A DNA stretch of 47,546 nucleotides from GCA-2401735 sp051252095. GTDB taxonomy: Bacteria; Pseudomonadota; Gammaproteobacteria; Burkholderiales; Methylophilaceae. Every line of letters begins with the position of its first letter. The stretch's first letter is position 1. The stretch lies in NCBI GenBank assembly GCA_051252095.1, contig JBPOFK010000019.1, forward strand, positions 1 to 47,546, in the 5' to 3' direction. Position numbers and translations under genes: made by a program. The notes beneath the pieces were generated by a model. The model was not told the origin of the DNA. It searched no databases and was given only the letters and a program-made list of their open reading frames with translations. Below, piece after piece: positions 1-8,008 of this stretch.

Positions 1-28
1 ATATGCAATTATCAGCTAAAATAGCGCT

Positions 29-1717
29 ATGTCTCACCAAGTTCTAGCGCGTAAATGGCGTCCAAAATCATTTGAAAGTCTAGTCGGACAACCACATGTT
101 GTCCGCGCACTCAGCAACGCGCTTGAGCAACAGAGAATCCATCATGCTTATCTATTTACTGGCACACGTGGCGTTGGCAAAACGACACTAGCGCGGATTA
201 TTGCAAAATCATTAAACTGCGAAACAGGTATTACCGCAAAACCTTGTGGTCAATGTGCTGCATGCACTGAAATTGATAAGGGTCGTTTTGTCGATTTACT
301 GGAAGTAGATGCGGCAAGTAACACCCAAGTGGATGCGATGCGCGAGCTGCTAGAAAATGCACAATATGCGCCTACGGCAGGTCGATTTAAAGTGTACATC
401 ATCGATGAAGTACATATGTTATCTAAAAGTGCATTCAATGCCATGCTCAAAACACTAGAAGAGCCTCCTGAGCACGTCAAATTCATTTTAGCGACTACTG
501 ACCCACAAAAAGTACCTGTAACCGTTCTATCGCGCTGCTTGCAGTTTAATTTACGCCAAATTGCTAGCTCAACAATCGTTGAGCACTTAGAGCATGTCCT
601 GTCAGAAGAAAATATCTCGTTTGAAAAAGCAGGTGTGCAACTCATTGCAAAAGCAGCAGAGGGGAGTATGCGTGATGCGCTATCGCTGACTGATCAGGCG
701 ATTGCTTATGGCAATCAAGCAGTGCATGAAACTGATGTACGTAGTATGTTAGGGGCTATCGATCAAAGCTATCTGTTTGATATTATTCACGCGCTGATTA
801 ATGAAGATGGTGCGCTGCTGATTGAAAAAGCGAAAGAAATGGAAGCGCGTAGCATCTCTTTCGAAGCAGCACTCAATGATTTAGCAAAATTATTACATCA
901 AATTGCAATCGCACAAGCAGTTCCTGAAAGCCTTAGTCATGATTTACCAGAGCATGATGACCTGTTAAACCTTGCAGATAAAATCCCAGCGGAAAAATGC
1001 CAGCTTTATTACCAAATAGCGTTATTGGGTGGAAGAGACATCAGCCTAGCGCCTGACGACTATGCTGGATTTACGATGAGTTTGCTTAGAATGTTAGCAT
1101 TCACGCCATCAGAGACCATCTCGAGTCAAAAAAAAAATAGTATAAATCCGCAAACTGAAGCACGTCAGTCACTTTCCGCGGCACTGAAACAAGCAACACC
1201 CAATAGACATTCTAGCGAAATAGAAGTGATTGACCCTATTTCAGATAAAAAAACCATTGAAACTAGATCAGTTGAACACCATCATCAAAATGATATAACA
1301 CCTAGTGAAGGCAAAGTTAGACAAACAAGCAAGCATACCTTTGACGGCAACTGGCGTGACTTAATTGAAAAACACTTAAACCTTGGTATTGCTCGTGCGC
1401 TTGCACAACATTGTGAAATGCTGTCTTACGATGACGACAGCATTTCACTAAGAGTAGCAGAAAAACAAAAGCATTTAGTGAGCCCGACTTACCAAGAAAA
1501 ACTATCCAACGCAATTAACAACCATTTTGGAAAAAAGATAAAATTAATTATTACGATTGATAGTGACGCCAATACGCCCGCTAAACAAAATGCAGAAGAA
1601 AAAGCCGTTTTGCAATCTACAGCAGAAGATGCAATCATGAATGATGTATTCGTCAAAGCACTCATTCAGGATTTTGACGCAAAAATTATTCCAAACAGTA
1701 TTAAACCAACAACATAA
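29..1717 (+). CDS. dnaX: DNA polymerase III subunits gamma/tau
   Basis: This is the clamp-loader ATPase of the DNA polymerase III holoenzyme, which loads the beta clamp and (as tau) tethers polymerase cores and helicase. The N-terminus has the Walker A motif GTRGVGKTT at residues 45-53, the zinc-binding cysteines C64, C73, C76 and C79, and the DEVHML Walker B around residue 130. Domain III ends near residue 360, followed by a polar linker and a C-terminal tau-type domain. At 562 aa it is shorter than E. coli tau (643) but within the family range. The ATG at 29 gives the canonical start MSHQVLARKWRP. It leads a dnaX-ybaB-recR operon, a widely conserved order. A run of ten A residues sits at the domain III/linker boundary and could produce a short gamma form (separate entry). 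Identification is secure. Confidence 0.97.
   Translation: MSHQVLARKWRPKSFESLVGQPHVVRALSNALEQQRIHHAYLFTGTRGVGKTTLARIIAKSLNCETGITAKPCGQCAACTEIDKGRFVDLLEVDAASNTQVDAMRELLENAQYAPTAGRFKVYIIDEVHMLSKSAFNAMLKTLEEPPEHVKFILATTDPQKVPVTVLSRCLQFNLRQIASSTIVEHLEHVLSEENISFEKAGVQLIAKAAEGSMRDALSLTDQAIAYGNQAVHETDVRSMLGAIDQSYLFDIIHALINEDGALLIEKAKEMEARSISFEAALNDLAKLLHQIAIAQAVPESLSHDLPEHDDLLNLADKIPAEKCQLYYQIALLGGRDISLAPDDYAGFTMSLLRMLAFTPSETISSQKKNSINPQTEARQSLSAALKQATPNRHSSEIEVIDPISDKKTIETRSVEHHHQNDITPSEGKVRQTSKHTFDGNWRDLIEKHLNLGIARALAQHCEMLSYDDDSISLRVAEKQKHLVSPTYQEKLSNAINNHFGKKIKLIITIDSDANTPAKQNAEEKAVLQSTAEDAIMNDVFVKALIQDFDAKIIPNSIKPTT
1128..1140 (+). other. A10 slippage tract in dnaX
   Basis: Ten consecutive A residues (1128-1137) are read as CAA AAA AAA AAT in the dnaX frame. 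Slipping by -1 gives AAA then TAG (1138-1140); slipping by +1 gives ATA GTA TAA (stop at 1143-1145). Either slip truncates the protein at about 370 residues, just after the clamp-loader core, the place where gamma ends relative to tau. Known dnaX genes make gamma by ribosomal -1 frameshifting (E. coli) or transcriptional slippage on an A9 run (Thermus). I see no strong downstream stem-loop or upstream Shine-Dalgarno stimulator, so transcriptional slippage seems the likelier route. Function is inferred. Confidence 0.6.
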
Positions 1718-1730
1718 AAAGGAGCATGAG

Positions 1731-2036
1731 ATGAAAGGTGGCATGGGAAACATGATGAAGCAAGCGCAAATGATGCAAGCTAACATGCAAAAAGCGCAAG
1801 CAGAACTAGCTAATGTTGAAGTAGAAGGCATAGCAAGCAATGGGCTAGTAAAAGTCACAATGACTTGCCGTAATGAAGTCAAACGCGTAGAAATTGATGA
1901 CAGTGCAATGGATGACAAGGAAACACTAGAAGATTTATTAGTGATTGCTTTAAAAGATGCTAATCAAAAAGCGGAAGAAACGACAAGCGCCCGCATGAGT
2001 AGCCTTATGCCAGCAGGTATGAAACTACCTTTCTAA
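1731..2036 (+). CDS. ybaB: YbaB/EbfC family nucleoid-associated protein
   Basis: This is a small (101 aa) DNA-binding nucleoid-associated protein of the YbaB/EbfC family, which forms tweezer-like dimers and is almost always encoded between dnaX and recR. The N-terminus is the typical Met/Gln-rich helix (GGMGNMMKQAQMMQ), followed by VEGIASNGLVKVTMTC and a C-terminal helix ending in GMKLPF, the family signature. An open frame extends upstream into dnaX, but the start chosen here has a good Shine-Dalgarno (AAGGAGC) just before ATG 1731 and gives the family's usual length. The gap from the dnaX stop is 13 bp and to recR 12 bp, so the three are very likely co-transcribed. Confidence 0.95.
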   Translation: MKGGMGNMMKQAQMMQANMQKAQAELANVEVEGIASNGLVKVTMTCRNEVKRVEIDDSAMDDKETLEDLLVIALKDANQKAEETTSARMSSLMPAGMKLPF

Positions 2037-2048
2037 GCACATTAATCA

Positions 2049-2648
2049 GTGAAAAACCCGCCCGCGCTAGAACACCTCATTGAGTCTCTAAGATGCCTCC
2101 CAGGGGTTGGCCCAAAGTCAGCATTACGTATGGCTTATTATTTGTTACAACGAGATAGAAAAGGGGCTAGCAATTTGGCAAATGCATTAAGCACTGCCTT
2201 ACAAACGGTAGGACATTGCCAACTTTGTAATAATTTTAGTGAGCAACCCACTTGCTCGCTTTGCGCTTCTGAAAAGCGTGATGCATCAAGCTTATGCGTT
2301 GTGGAAATGCCAACTGATGTCATGATGCTAGAACAAACCCAATCTTATGATGGGCTTTATTTTGTCTTAATGGGCCGACTTTCACCACTGGATGGTGTGG
2401 GGCCAAAAGAAATCAACTTAGACAAGCTGATTAAACGTGCGCAGAATGGTACTGTTAAAGAAGTCATATTAGCGACAAACTATACTGTTGAAGGTGAAGC
2501 AACAGCACACTATATTATTGAGTTGCTCAAAGCACGTGCTATCAAGGTTAGTAGAATTGCACGTGGTCTGCCCATGGGCGGTGAAATTGAGTATGTAGAC
2601 AGTGGCACACTGGCGCAAGCTATTGTTGAACGTAAACGTATTAATTAA
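2049..2648 (+). CDS. recR: Recombination protein RecR
   Basis: RecR acts with RecF and RecO to load RecA on gapped DNA coated by SSB. The 199-aa product has the helix-hairpin-helix near the N-terminus (LPGVGPKSALRMAYYLL), a Cys4 zinc motif (CQLC ... CSLC) at about residues 57-76, and a Toprim domain with VVEMPTDVMMLEQT and the late ATNYTVEGEATAHYI segment. Length matches the family. The start is GTG at 2049, the only start that gives the usual KNPPALEHLIESLRCLPGVG N-terminus. It is the last gene of the dnaX operon and is convergent with the phosphatase gene ending at 2674; no clear terminator hairpin is visible in the 25-bp gap. Confidence 0.97.
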   Translation: MKNPPALEHLIESLRCLPGVGPKSALRMAYYLLQRDRKGASNLANALSTALQTVGHCQLCNNFSEQPTCSLCASEKRDASSLCVVEMPTDVMMLEQTQSYDGLYFVLMGRLSPLDGVGPKEINLDKLIKRAQNGTVKEVILATNYTVEGEATAHYIIELLKARAIKVSRIARGLPMGGEIEYVDSGTLAQAIVERKRIN

Positions 2649-2673
2649 AACAGAGTGTTATTTAAATCGGCTT

Positions 2674-3321
2674 CTAAATTAGTGTCATTAAATCTGCTGG
2701 CGTTGTAATGTATTGGTCAGCGCCCCAAGTTAGTGGCTTGTCTTGTTTATCAATGTAGCCATACATTGCTACAATCGTTTTCATTCCTGCGGCCTGTCCT
2801 GCTTCGATATCCCGTGCAGCATCACCAACATAAATACAGTTTTCAGGTTTAACCTTTGCGCGCTCGCAGGCTAATAAAAGTGTATCTGGCGAAGGTTTTG
2901 GTTTTGGTGCATCGTCACCGCTGACAACACAAACGGCTTGGCGATTCAGCCCTAAATATTCAACAAGGGGTGCAGTAAAGCGGCCTGGTTTATTCGTTAC
3001 AATTCCCCAATTAAAGCCTCGGCTATTAATTTTATCCAATGTCATTTGCATACCAACGAACAAACTTGATTTTCTCGTCAGAACAGTTTCGTAAAAACTA
3101 AGATACTCATCTCTCATCTGAATAAAATTACTGTCTTCCGGTGTAATGCCGAAGCCTAACCCAAGCAACCCTCGAGAACCATGCGAGGCAAATGGACGAA
3201 TGCTGGCGTCTGACAATGTGGGTTTACCATGTTTATGTAATTGTAAATTAAGTGCATACCCTAAGTCTGGAGCAGTATCAACTAAGGTACCATCAAGATC
3301 AAATAATATCGTTGTTAACAT
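2674..3321 (-). CDS. HAD phosphatase, MupP-like (or phosphoglycolate phosphatase Gph)
   Basis: This 215-aa HAD-superfamily phosphatase has the nucleophile motif FDLDGTLVD at its start, motif II in WGIVTNKP, the Lys in PKPKPSPDTLL and the acidic motif YVGDAARDIEAG. The genes above it, mtaD and ubiG, reproduce the Pseudomonas mtaD-ubiG-mupP order. The segments TNKPGRF-PLVEYLGL and YGYI-DKPLTWGAD look more like MupP (N-acetylmuramate-6-phosphate phosphatase of cell-wall recycling) than like E. coli Gph, judged from memory of those sequences. Automatic annotation would usually call it gph. An open frame begins at a TTG six bases upstream, but ATG 3321 is preferred. It lies 10 bp behind ubiG, so the two are probably one transcript. 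HAD identity is certain; the substrate is not. Confidence 0.85.
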   Translation of the reverse strand: MLTTILFDLDGTLVDTAPDLGYALNLQLHKHGKPTLSDASIRPFASHGSRGLLGLGFGITPEDSNFIQMRDEYLSFYETVLTRKSSLFVGMQMTLDKINSRGFNWGIVTNKPGRFTAPLVEYLGLNRQAVCVVSGDDAPKPKPSPDTLLLACERAKVKPENCIYVGDAARDIEAGQAAGMKTIVAMYGYIDKQDKPLTWGADQYITTPADLMTLI

Positions 3322-3331
3322 AGGCAAGTCG

Positions 3332-4045
3332 CTATAGTTTAATCATGTGAGCTAGATAGTTAACAGATACATCTTGGCTAAGCGCATAGTGTTGGGTAAT
3401 CGGGTTATAGCTCATGCCAGCTTGATTCTTTAAGGATAAACCGGCTTGTCTACCCCAACTCGCTAATTCATGAGGCTTGATAAACTTGGCATAATCATGG
3501 GTACCTTTAGGTAGCATATTTAAAATATATTCAGCACCTAAAACTGCAAATACATATGCTTTAGGATTGCGATTAATGGTAGAAAAGAACACGTGCCCAC
3601 CTGGTCGAACGAGTTCGGCGCAAGCGCTAACAATGCTTGCAGGATCAGGAACATGTTCTAGCATTTCCATACAAGTCACAATATCGTAAGTTGCAGGCTC
3701 AAGTTCTGCAAGCGCCTCAACTGCCAGATGTCTGTAATCGACTTCTATGCCACTTTCTAAGCTATGTAACTGAGCTACTTTTAATGCTTTTTCGCCCAAA
3801 TCAATACCAACAACATCAGCACCCTTCACTGCCATGGACTCAGACAAAATGCCACCGCCACATCCCACATCAAGAATATGCTTGCCCTTTAGGGGCGCAG
3901 CACTATTAATATAATTCAGCCGCAACGGGTTAATCTCATGTAATGGTTTAAACTCACTGTCTTTATCCCACCATTTATGTGCCAATTCTCCAAATTTATT
4001 CAACTCTGCAGCATCAGCATTTTTCATATCGATATTATTCATCAT
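3332..4045 (-). CDS. ubiG: Ubiquinone biosynthesis O-methyltransferase
   Basis: UbiG carries out both O-methylations of ubiquinone synthesis using S-adenosylmethionine, at the cytoplasmic face of the membrane. The 237-aa protein has the family N-terminus (ELNKFGELAHKWWD), the SAM-binding motif I LDVGCGGGILSE at about residues 59-70, the acidic motif IDLG, and CMEMLEHVPDP. The C-terminal part (FFSTINRNPKAY, KGTHDYAKFIKPHEL) is diagnostic for UbiG. Two ATGs are tandem at 4045 and 4042; either could be used. It follows mtaD by 15 bp and precedes the phosphatase gene by 10 bp, so the three read as one minus-strand operon. S-adenosylhomocysteine released here is a possible substrate of the upstream MtaD. 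Confidence 0.95.
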   Translation of the reverse strand: MMNNIDMKNADAAELNKFGELAHKWWDKDSEFKPLHEINPLRLNYINSAAPLKGKHILDVGCGGGILSESMAVKGADVVGIDLGEKALKVAQLHSLESGIEVDYRHLAVEALAELEPATYDIVTCMEMLEHVPDPASIVSACAELVRPGGHVFFSTINRNPKAYVFAVLGAEYILNMLPKGTHDYAKFIKPHELASWGRQAGLSLKNQAGMSYNPITQHYALSQDVSVNYLAHMIKL

Positions 4046-4060
4046 TTAATGCTTACTTTC

Positions 4061-5398
4061 TTATGTAAATTGGCTCACTTTAGGCTGCCATTTAGCTACA
4101 ATTTCCCTTAACTCACGCGGCTCAATGCCACTAAATAGCCCAGCACTATCAGAAGGCTTATGATACCTTAGTGTACCATCTACCCAAACATGACTAACTT
4201 GTTCACGTCCTGCTACATAAACTAAATGTGAAATTGGATCAAAATAAGGGTGCATATTAATATCCGCCAAAGAAACTGCTGTTAAATCCGCTGACTTACC
4301 CACTTCTATTGAACCAATCCTATCATCTAAACCAAGTGCTTTTGCACCATTAATCGTTGCCATTTCCAACGCTTGGTAAGCAGGTAGCGTCGTTGCATCA
4401 CCACTCTCTCCTTTTGCTAATAACGCAGCAAGCCGCATTTCAGAAAAGACATCCAAGCGATTATTACTAGCCGCGCCATCCGTGCCTAGACCAATGTTAA
4501 TCTTATGCTGTAAATAACGCTTGATTGGTGCTATACCGCTTGCTAGCTTTAAATTAGAACTGGGGCAATGTGCAATACTACAACCATGTTCTGCAAGCAT
4601 TTGCATTTCTACATCATTCATATAAACACCATGCGCAAACGTAACATTAGGTCCTAATAAATCCAGATTGGCTAAGCGTGATAATGGACGCAAACCATAC
4701 TGACTTTCACTTTCAACAATCTCAGATTGCGTTTCATGCAAATGTGTATGCATGCTGATATTTACTTGATCCGCAAGGGTTGCAACTCGTATAAAAGTAT
4801 TATCAGAAACGGTGTAAGGTGCATGCGGTGCGAAGCTAAAACTGATTAGTGGCTGATTTCTAAAATGGTCACGTGCATCCAGGCCTTTTTTAATATAGTC
4901 ATCCGCATCATTTGCATATTGGGTTGGAAACTCAATGACAACTAGGCCAATATTTGCTCGTATACCCATCCTAATACTCGCATTAGCCGTCTGTTCAGGA
5001 TAAAAATACATATCATTGAAAGTCGTTACACCACTGCTTAACATTTCTGCTGCGGCTAATAAAGTCCCATCATAAACAAACTCAGGGTTTACCAATTGCG
5101 CTTCGGCTGGCCATATGTGATTCTGTAACCAATCCTTCAATGCAAGGCCATCTGCAAGACCACGCATCAAAGTCATGGCGGCATGCGTATGTAAATTGAT
5201 AAGTCCAGGGATTAAAACATGCTCAGACAAGATAGTGGTTTCATCTGCCTGATATTGCTTGACTGCATCTGAAATTGGACAAATATCGATTATCTTATCT
5301 GCGCTTATAACGACTGCATGATGCTCTAGCAATACTTGACTGGGGACACATGGATATAGCCATCGTGCTTCTATAATTGAATCAACTTGTTGCTTCAT
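4061..5398 (-). CDS. mtaD: 5-methylthioadenosine/S-adenosylhomocysteine deaminase (TRZ/ATZ amidohydrolase)
   Basis: This is a 445-aa metal-dependent amidohydrolase of the TRZ/ATZ branch; members next to ubiG deaminate methylthioadenosine and S-adenosylhomocysteine. Metal-binding motifs are visible: LINLHTHAAMTLMRG, HTHLHET, FAHGVYM with AHCPSSNLKL, and GLGTDGAASNN with the catalytic Asp. Length agrees with the family. The ATG at 5398 starts MKQQVDSIIEARW. It is the first gene of the mtaD-ubiG-phosphatase set. About 160 bp separate it from ompA; the ompA terminator sits in this gap, so mtaD should have its own promoter, but none is obvious to me. Substrate is inferred from subfamily and neighbourhood. 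Confidence 0.88.
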   Translation of the reverse strand: MKQQVDSIIEARWLYPCVPSQVLLEHHAVVISADKIIDICPISDAVKQYQADETTILSEHVLIPGLINLHTHAAMTLMRGLADGLALKDWLQNHIWPAEAQLVNPEFVYDGTLLAAAEMLSSGVTTFNDMYFYPEQTANASIRMGIRANIGLVVIEFPTQYANDADDYIKKGLDARDHFRNQPLISFSFAPHAPYTVSDNTFIRVATLADQVNISMHTHLHETQSEIVESESQYGLRPLSRLANLDLLGPNVTFAHGVYMNDVEMQMLAEHGCSIAHCPSSNLKLASGIAPIKRYLQHKINIGLGTDGAASNNRLDVFSEMRLAALLAKGESGDATTLPAYQALEMATINGAKALGLDDRIGSIEVGKSADLTAVSLADINMHPYFDPISHLVYVAGREQVSHVWVDGTLRYHKPSDSAGLFSGIEPRELREIVAKWQPKVSQFT

Positions 5399-5506
5399 GA
5401 TAAAACTTAATTTATGAGTAAATGAGATTTCAAGATTATCATACCACTGCTGACATACTTTGCACGCAAATCAAATGGGTTACATTTCTATTTTGTTGTG
5501 CAATAA

Positions 5507-5532
5507 AAAAGCCCTGCATGTGCAGGGCTTTT
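5507..5532 (-). terminator. Rho-independent terminator of ompA
   Basis: A 12-bp perfect stem (AAAAGCCCTGCA paired with TGCAGGGCTTTT, 2-nt centre TG) lies 28 bp after the ompA stop on the minus strand and runs into a TTTTTTATTG tract on that strand. This is a textbook intrinsic terminator and separates ompA from the mtaD operon. Confidence 0.92.
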
Positions 5533-5559
5533 AAGTATACAAGTGGTTAAGCCTATGAC

Positions 5560-6645
5560 TTATTCACAACCCACTTCTTGTTTTGCTTCCGCTTGAATAT
5601 CAACACGGCGGTTTGGTGCTAAACACTCGATTAATGCTTTTCTGTTTTTAATACCTTCACATGCAACCACAGGCACTGACTCACCACGACCTGTTGTCAC
5701 AATTTTAGAAGCATCAACGCCTTTAGAACTTAGGTATTCACCTACTTGCTTAGCGCGTTGCTCTGATAGTTTTTGGTTATAAGCATATGAACCTAGACGA
5801 TCTGTATGGCCTGTAACCACGACTAGAGATATTTTAGGGTTTGCATTAATTTTTTCAGCAGCAGCATCAAGCGCTTGTTTACCGTTGTCTGAAATTTTTG
5901 CTTTGTCGAAACCAAATAGTTTTTCTGCTTCAACAGTAATCACATCCATTTTTGCTTCACATTTTGGTGCTGGCTCAGGTGCTGGCTCAGCTACTGGAAT
6001 TGGTGCAGGCTCAGGTGCCGCTTCTGCAACAACTGGTGCAGGAGCACCAAAACGTACAAAACCACCTAAACTAAGAATGTTATTACCAATTGTCTCAGTA
6101 CTGGATCCTGTATATACGCCATTAGAAACGTCAGCTACTTTAGCGCGGCTAATTTGATGTCTTAAATCTGCTTGAAAGCCGAAAGTATCATTAATTAAGT
6201 ATTGCGCACCTAAACCAACACTGGCTAACCATGATGTTTTGTCTTCATCTACATTCACACCTGGGACTGTATAGTCAAGATCATTTTTAGTAACACCTAA
6301 ACCAGCTAGCAAGAATGGGCGGAATTTATCACGGCTAAACATATATAATGCATCTAGCTCAAGCGCAGTACTTTTGTACTCACCATTTGAACCAGCAATG
6401 TTTAAATCTTCATCTGTTTCTGTGTAACCAAAACGACCTTGTAAATCCCAGCTTTGGCTCAGTTCTTTACCAATCGTAATATAAGGACCTACACCATTAG
6501 CTGCTTCTAGGTCATTATCGGTGTCCATCCCTGCAATACCAGCGCCGCCATACCATGCGCCACGGTACATGTCTTCTGCTGTTGCAGAAACTGCTGTTAA
6601 ACTAACTGTTGCCGCTACAGCAAGACCTACTAATTTTTTATTCAT
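5560..6645 (-). CDS. ompA: OmpA family outer membrane protein
   Basis: This is a two-domain outer-membrane protein: a signal peptide (about residues 1-23, ending ATA before EDMYRGAW), an eight-stranded OmpA-type beta-barrel to about residue 205, an Ala/Pro/Glu hinge with repeated PEPAP units (about 206-230, visible as a short direct repeat in the DNA near 5980-6030), and a C-terminal peptidoglycan-binding OmpA domain with the GHTDRLGSYAYNQKLSEQRA signature. The length of 361 aa is normal. Shine-Dalgarno TGAGGAG precedes ATG 6645. A small hairpin (AACTGC-ATA-GCAGTT, 6662-6676) sits in the leader just above the ribosome binding site. The gene follows mfnB by 77 bp with no terminator seen between; a terminator follows it. 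Two cysteines flank RKALIE, as in many OmpAs. Confidence 0.93.
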   Translation of the reverse strand: MNKKLVGLAVAATVSLTAVSATAEDMYRGAWYGGAGIAGMDTDNDLEAANGVGPYITIGKELSQSWDLQGRFGYTETDEDLNIAGSNGEYKSTALELDALYMFSRDKFRPFLLAGLGVTKNDLDYTVPGVNVDEDKTSWLASVGLGAQYLINDTFGFQADLRHQISRAKVADVSNGVYTGSSTETIGNNILSLGGFVRFGAPAPVVAEAAPEPAPIPVAEPAPEPAPKCEAKMDVITVEAEKLFGFDKAKISDNGKQALDAAAEKINANPKISLVVVTGHTDRLGSYAYNQKLSEQRAKQVGEYLSSKGVDASKIVTTGRGESVPVVACEGIKNRKALIECLAPNRRVDIQAEAKQEVGCE

Positions 6646-6722
6646 TTAAAACTCCTCAGTTAACTGCATAGCAGTTCTATATTTAAATCAAACATCTACC
6701 AACGAACTATACTTAATCTAAG

Positions 6723-7448
6723 TTAAATTTGCAAACCTGAACCGGTGTAACATCCGCCAGCACGCTTGCTTCTGTTGTAGTTTAACAACATCAAACCGGC
6801 CTCTTCTACTTTTTCCCTTGATAAGCTTGATGTACGATTACCCTCGTGACAAATGCCTCCACGCATACCGATGAAATCAGGCTTTAATGTGAGCAGCGTA
6901 TTAATGTGTTGCTTACTTACTGATCCGGCCAATCCTGATATTAGGCCGCAATCTCTGCACATTCGCGTGAATTCACTTAATGAATGCATTGATTGAACAT
7001 CAAGTAAAGGTCGTGCTTTCTGCTGTGTATCTATCATCGCGCCATAAAACCCTGCCGCTTCTAGCGTTGCTAAGAGCGATAAGTCTATTGATTTATCCGC
7101 GAAAAAAACTGCTACTAATTTAATGCCACGTGTTAATTGCTGTATTTCAACAAAAAACTGTTGATTTAAAAACAGTTCGCTCACACTAATCTTTACAACA
7201 TCCACACCGATTTGCGCATATTGTTTAATATCTGCTGTGAGCTTTTCTATACTGCTGTGCCCTTCACCAACTGTAGCGCTAGTCAATACATCTGCATCTA
7301 AAGCGGCCAGTATCTGCTTGCTCAAATCAATAGATAGCGCCCCTAAAGCACCTACCGCAGGATCTTTTAAATCAATGATGTTAGCGCCAGCATACATAGC
7401 CAGCAAAGATTCTTCTACGTTTTTTACACTTGTTAACAATTGCGTCAT
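6723..7448 (-). CDS. mfnB: (5-formylfuran-3-yl)methyl phosphate synthase (DUF556/UPF0264)
   Basis: MfnB condenses two glyceraldehyde-3-phosphate molecules to form the furan precursor of methanofuran. The 241-aa product carries the family motif ANIIDLKDPAVGALGAL with Lys28, equivalent to the Schiff-base lysine of archaeal MfnB, then VKISVSELF, a MIDTQQKA segment with a likely catalytic Asp/Lys, and LAGSVSKQHI plus GMRGGICHEGNR near the C-terminus. In methylotrophs with H4MPT pathways this protein supports the methylofuran carrier of the Fhc complex, whose genes are at 40054-44535. Its ATG overlaps the DUF447 stop (ATGA), showing translational coupling. It is the last gene of the cofactor operon. 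Identification is strong; the exact product in bacteria is inferred from archaea. Confidence 0.9.
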   Translation of the reverse strand: MTQLLTSVKNVEESLLAMYAGANIIDLKDPAVGALGALSIDLSKQILAALDADVLTSATVGEGHSSIEKLTADIKQYAQIGVDVVKISVSELFLNQQFFVEIQQLTRGIKLVAVFFADKSIDLSLLATLEAAGFYGAMIDTQQKARPLLDVQSMHSLSEFTRMCRDCGLISGLAGSVSKQHINTLLTLKPDFIGMRGGICHEGNRTSSLSREKVEEAGLMLLNYNRSKRAGGCYTGSGLQI

Positions 7449-8008
7449 GCTGAGCTGTTCTCTTTATATTGATTAATTTTTTCAGTTAACCATTCCCAAG
7501 CTTCCAGCTCTTTTTCCCCTGCTGTTTTATCAATTGCAATTTGTAAATATTGAAGCTCAGACTGAATTTTTTCTGTTGGCAACATATGTAACCGGCTTGC
7601 GAGCACGGCCAGTTCAATTACCGCAGCTTGCGCACGGTTAAAACCTTTAAAATCGGCATGGTGCTGTTTTTTTACTGGGTTCATTATTAGTTGTGGACGC
7701 ACTTCATCTTCTCGTATATCGCTCAATGTTAACTCTATATGCATTAAACAACCCTGCAGCAGGTAGCCTAAATTACTATCAGTTCGTTCTAACTGCCAAG
7801 GCTGCCTGCCAGTTAAAGCGCCAGCAAATACTCTGACATCATCCGTGATATTCACTGTTGCAATCTTTGTTGTCACAATGTTATCGAGTGTTTTCGATGG
7901 TTTAAACGGGGAAATAATGACTTGTTCGCCTTCATACTTAATCCCAAAGGGCGTGACATGGGGAACGCTTTTTTCATCTGAACTGATAATGATGGTTTCA
8001 AATATCAT
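7445..8008 (-). CDS. DUF447 family protein, H4MPT-linked
   Basis: This 187-aa protein belongs to DUF447, a flavin-binding split-barrel-like family found in archaea and in H4MPT-using bacteria. Visible hallmarks are the N-terminal MIFETIIISSD-PHVTPFGIKYE strand pattern, a central TVNITDDVRVFAGALTG segment, and RPQLIMNPVKKQHH followed by GFNRAQAAVIELAVLASRL, a conserved Asn-Arg-Ala-Gln helix. In known methylotrophs such genes cluster with C1-transfer genes and are needed for, or associated with, H4MPT-dependent growth, but the reaction is unknown to me. Both ends overlap neighbours by 4 bp (ATGA junctions), so it is translated as part of the operon. Family call is confident; no catalytic role should be assumed. 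Confidence 0.82.
   Translation of the reverse strand: MIFETIIISSDEKSVPHVTPFGIKYEGEQVIISPFKPSKTLDNIVTTKIATVNITDDVRVFAGALTGRQPWQLERTDSNLGYLLQGCLMHIELTLSDIREDEVRPQLIMNPVKKQHHADFKGFNRAQAAVIELAVLASRLHMLPTEKIQSELQYLQIAIDKTAGEKELEAWEWLTEKINQYKENSSA

Noticed and set aside
250..645. Antisense open frames inside dnaX and most other long genes
   Set aside because: They lie opposite clear conserved genes, lack ribosome sites and have Cys/Ser-rich compositions typical of reverse-frame shadows.
1641..1730. Upstream extension of ybaB into dnaX
   Set aside because: The ATG at 1731 has a strong Shine-Dalgarno and gives the family's standard length; the extension has no similarity to YbaB.
5980..6030. Tandem DNA repeat of possible regulatory meaning
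   Set aside because: It encodes the Pro-Glu-Pro-Ala hinge of OmpA, a normal low-complexity linker.
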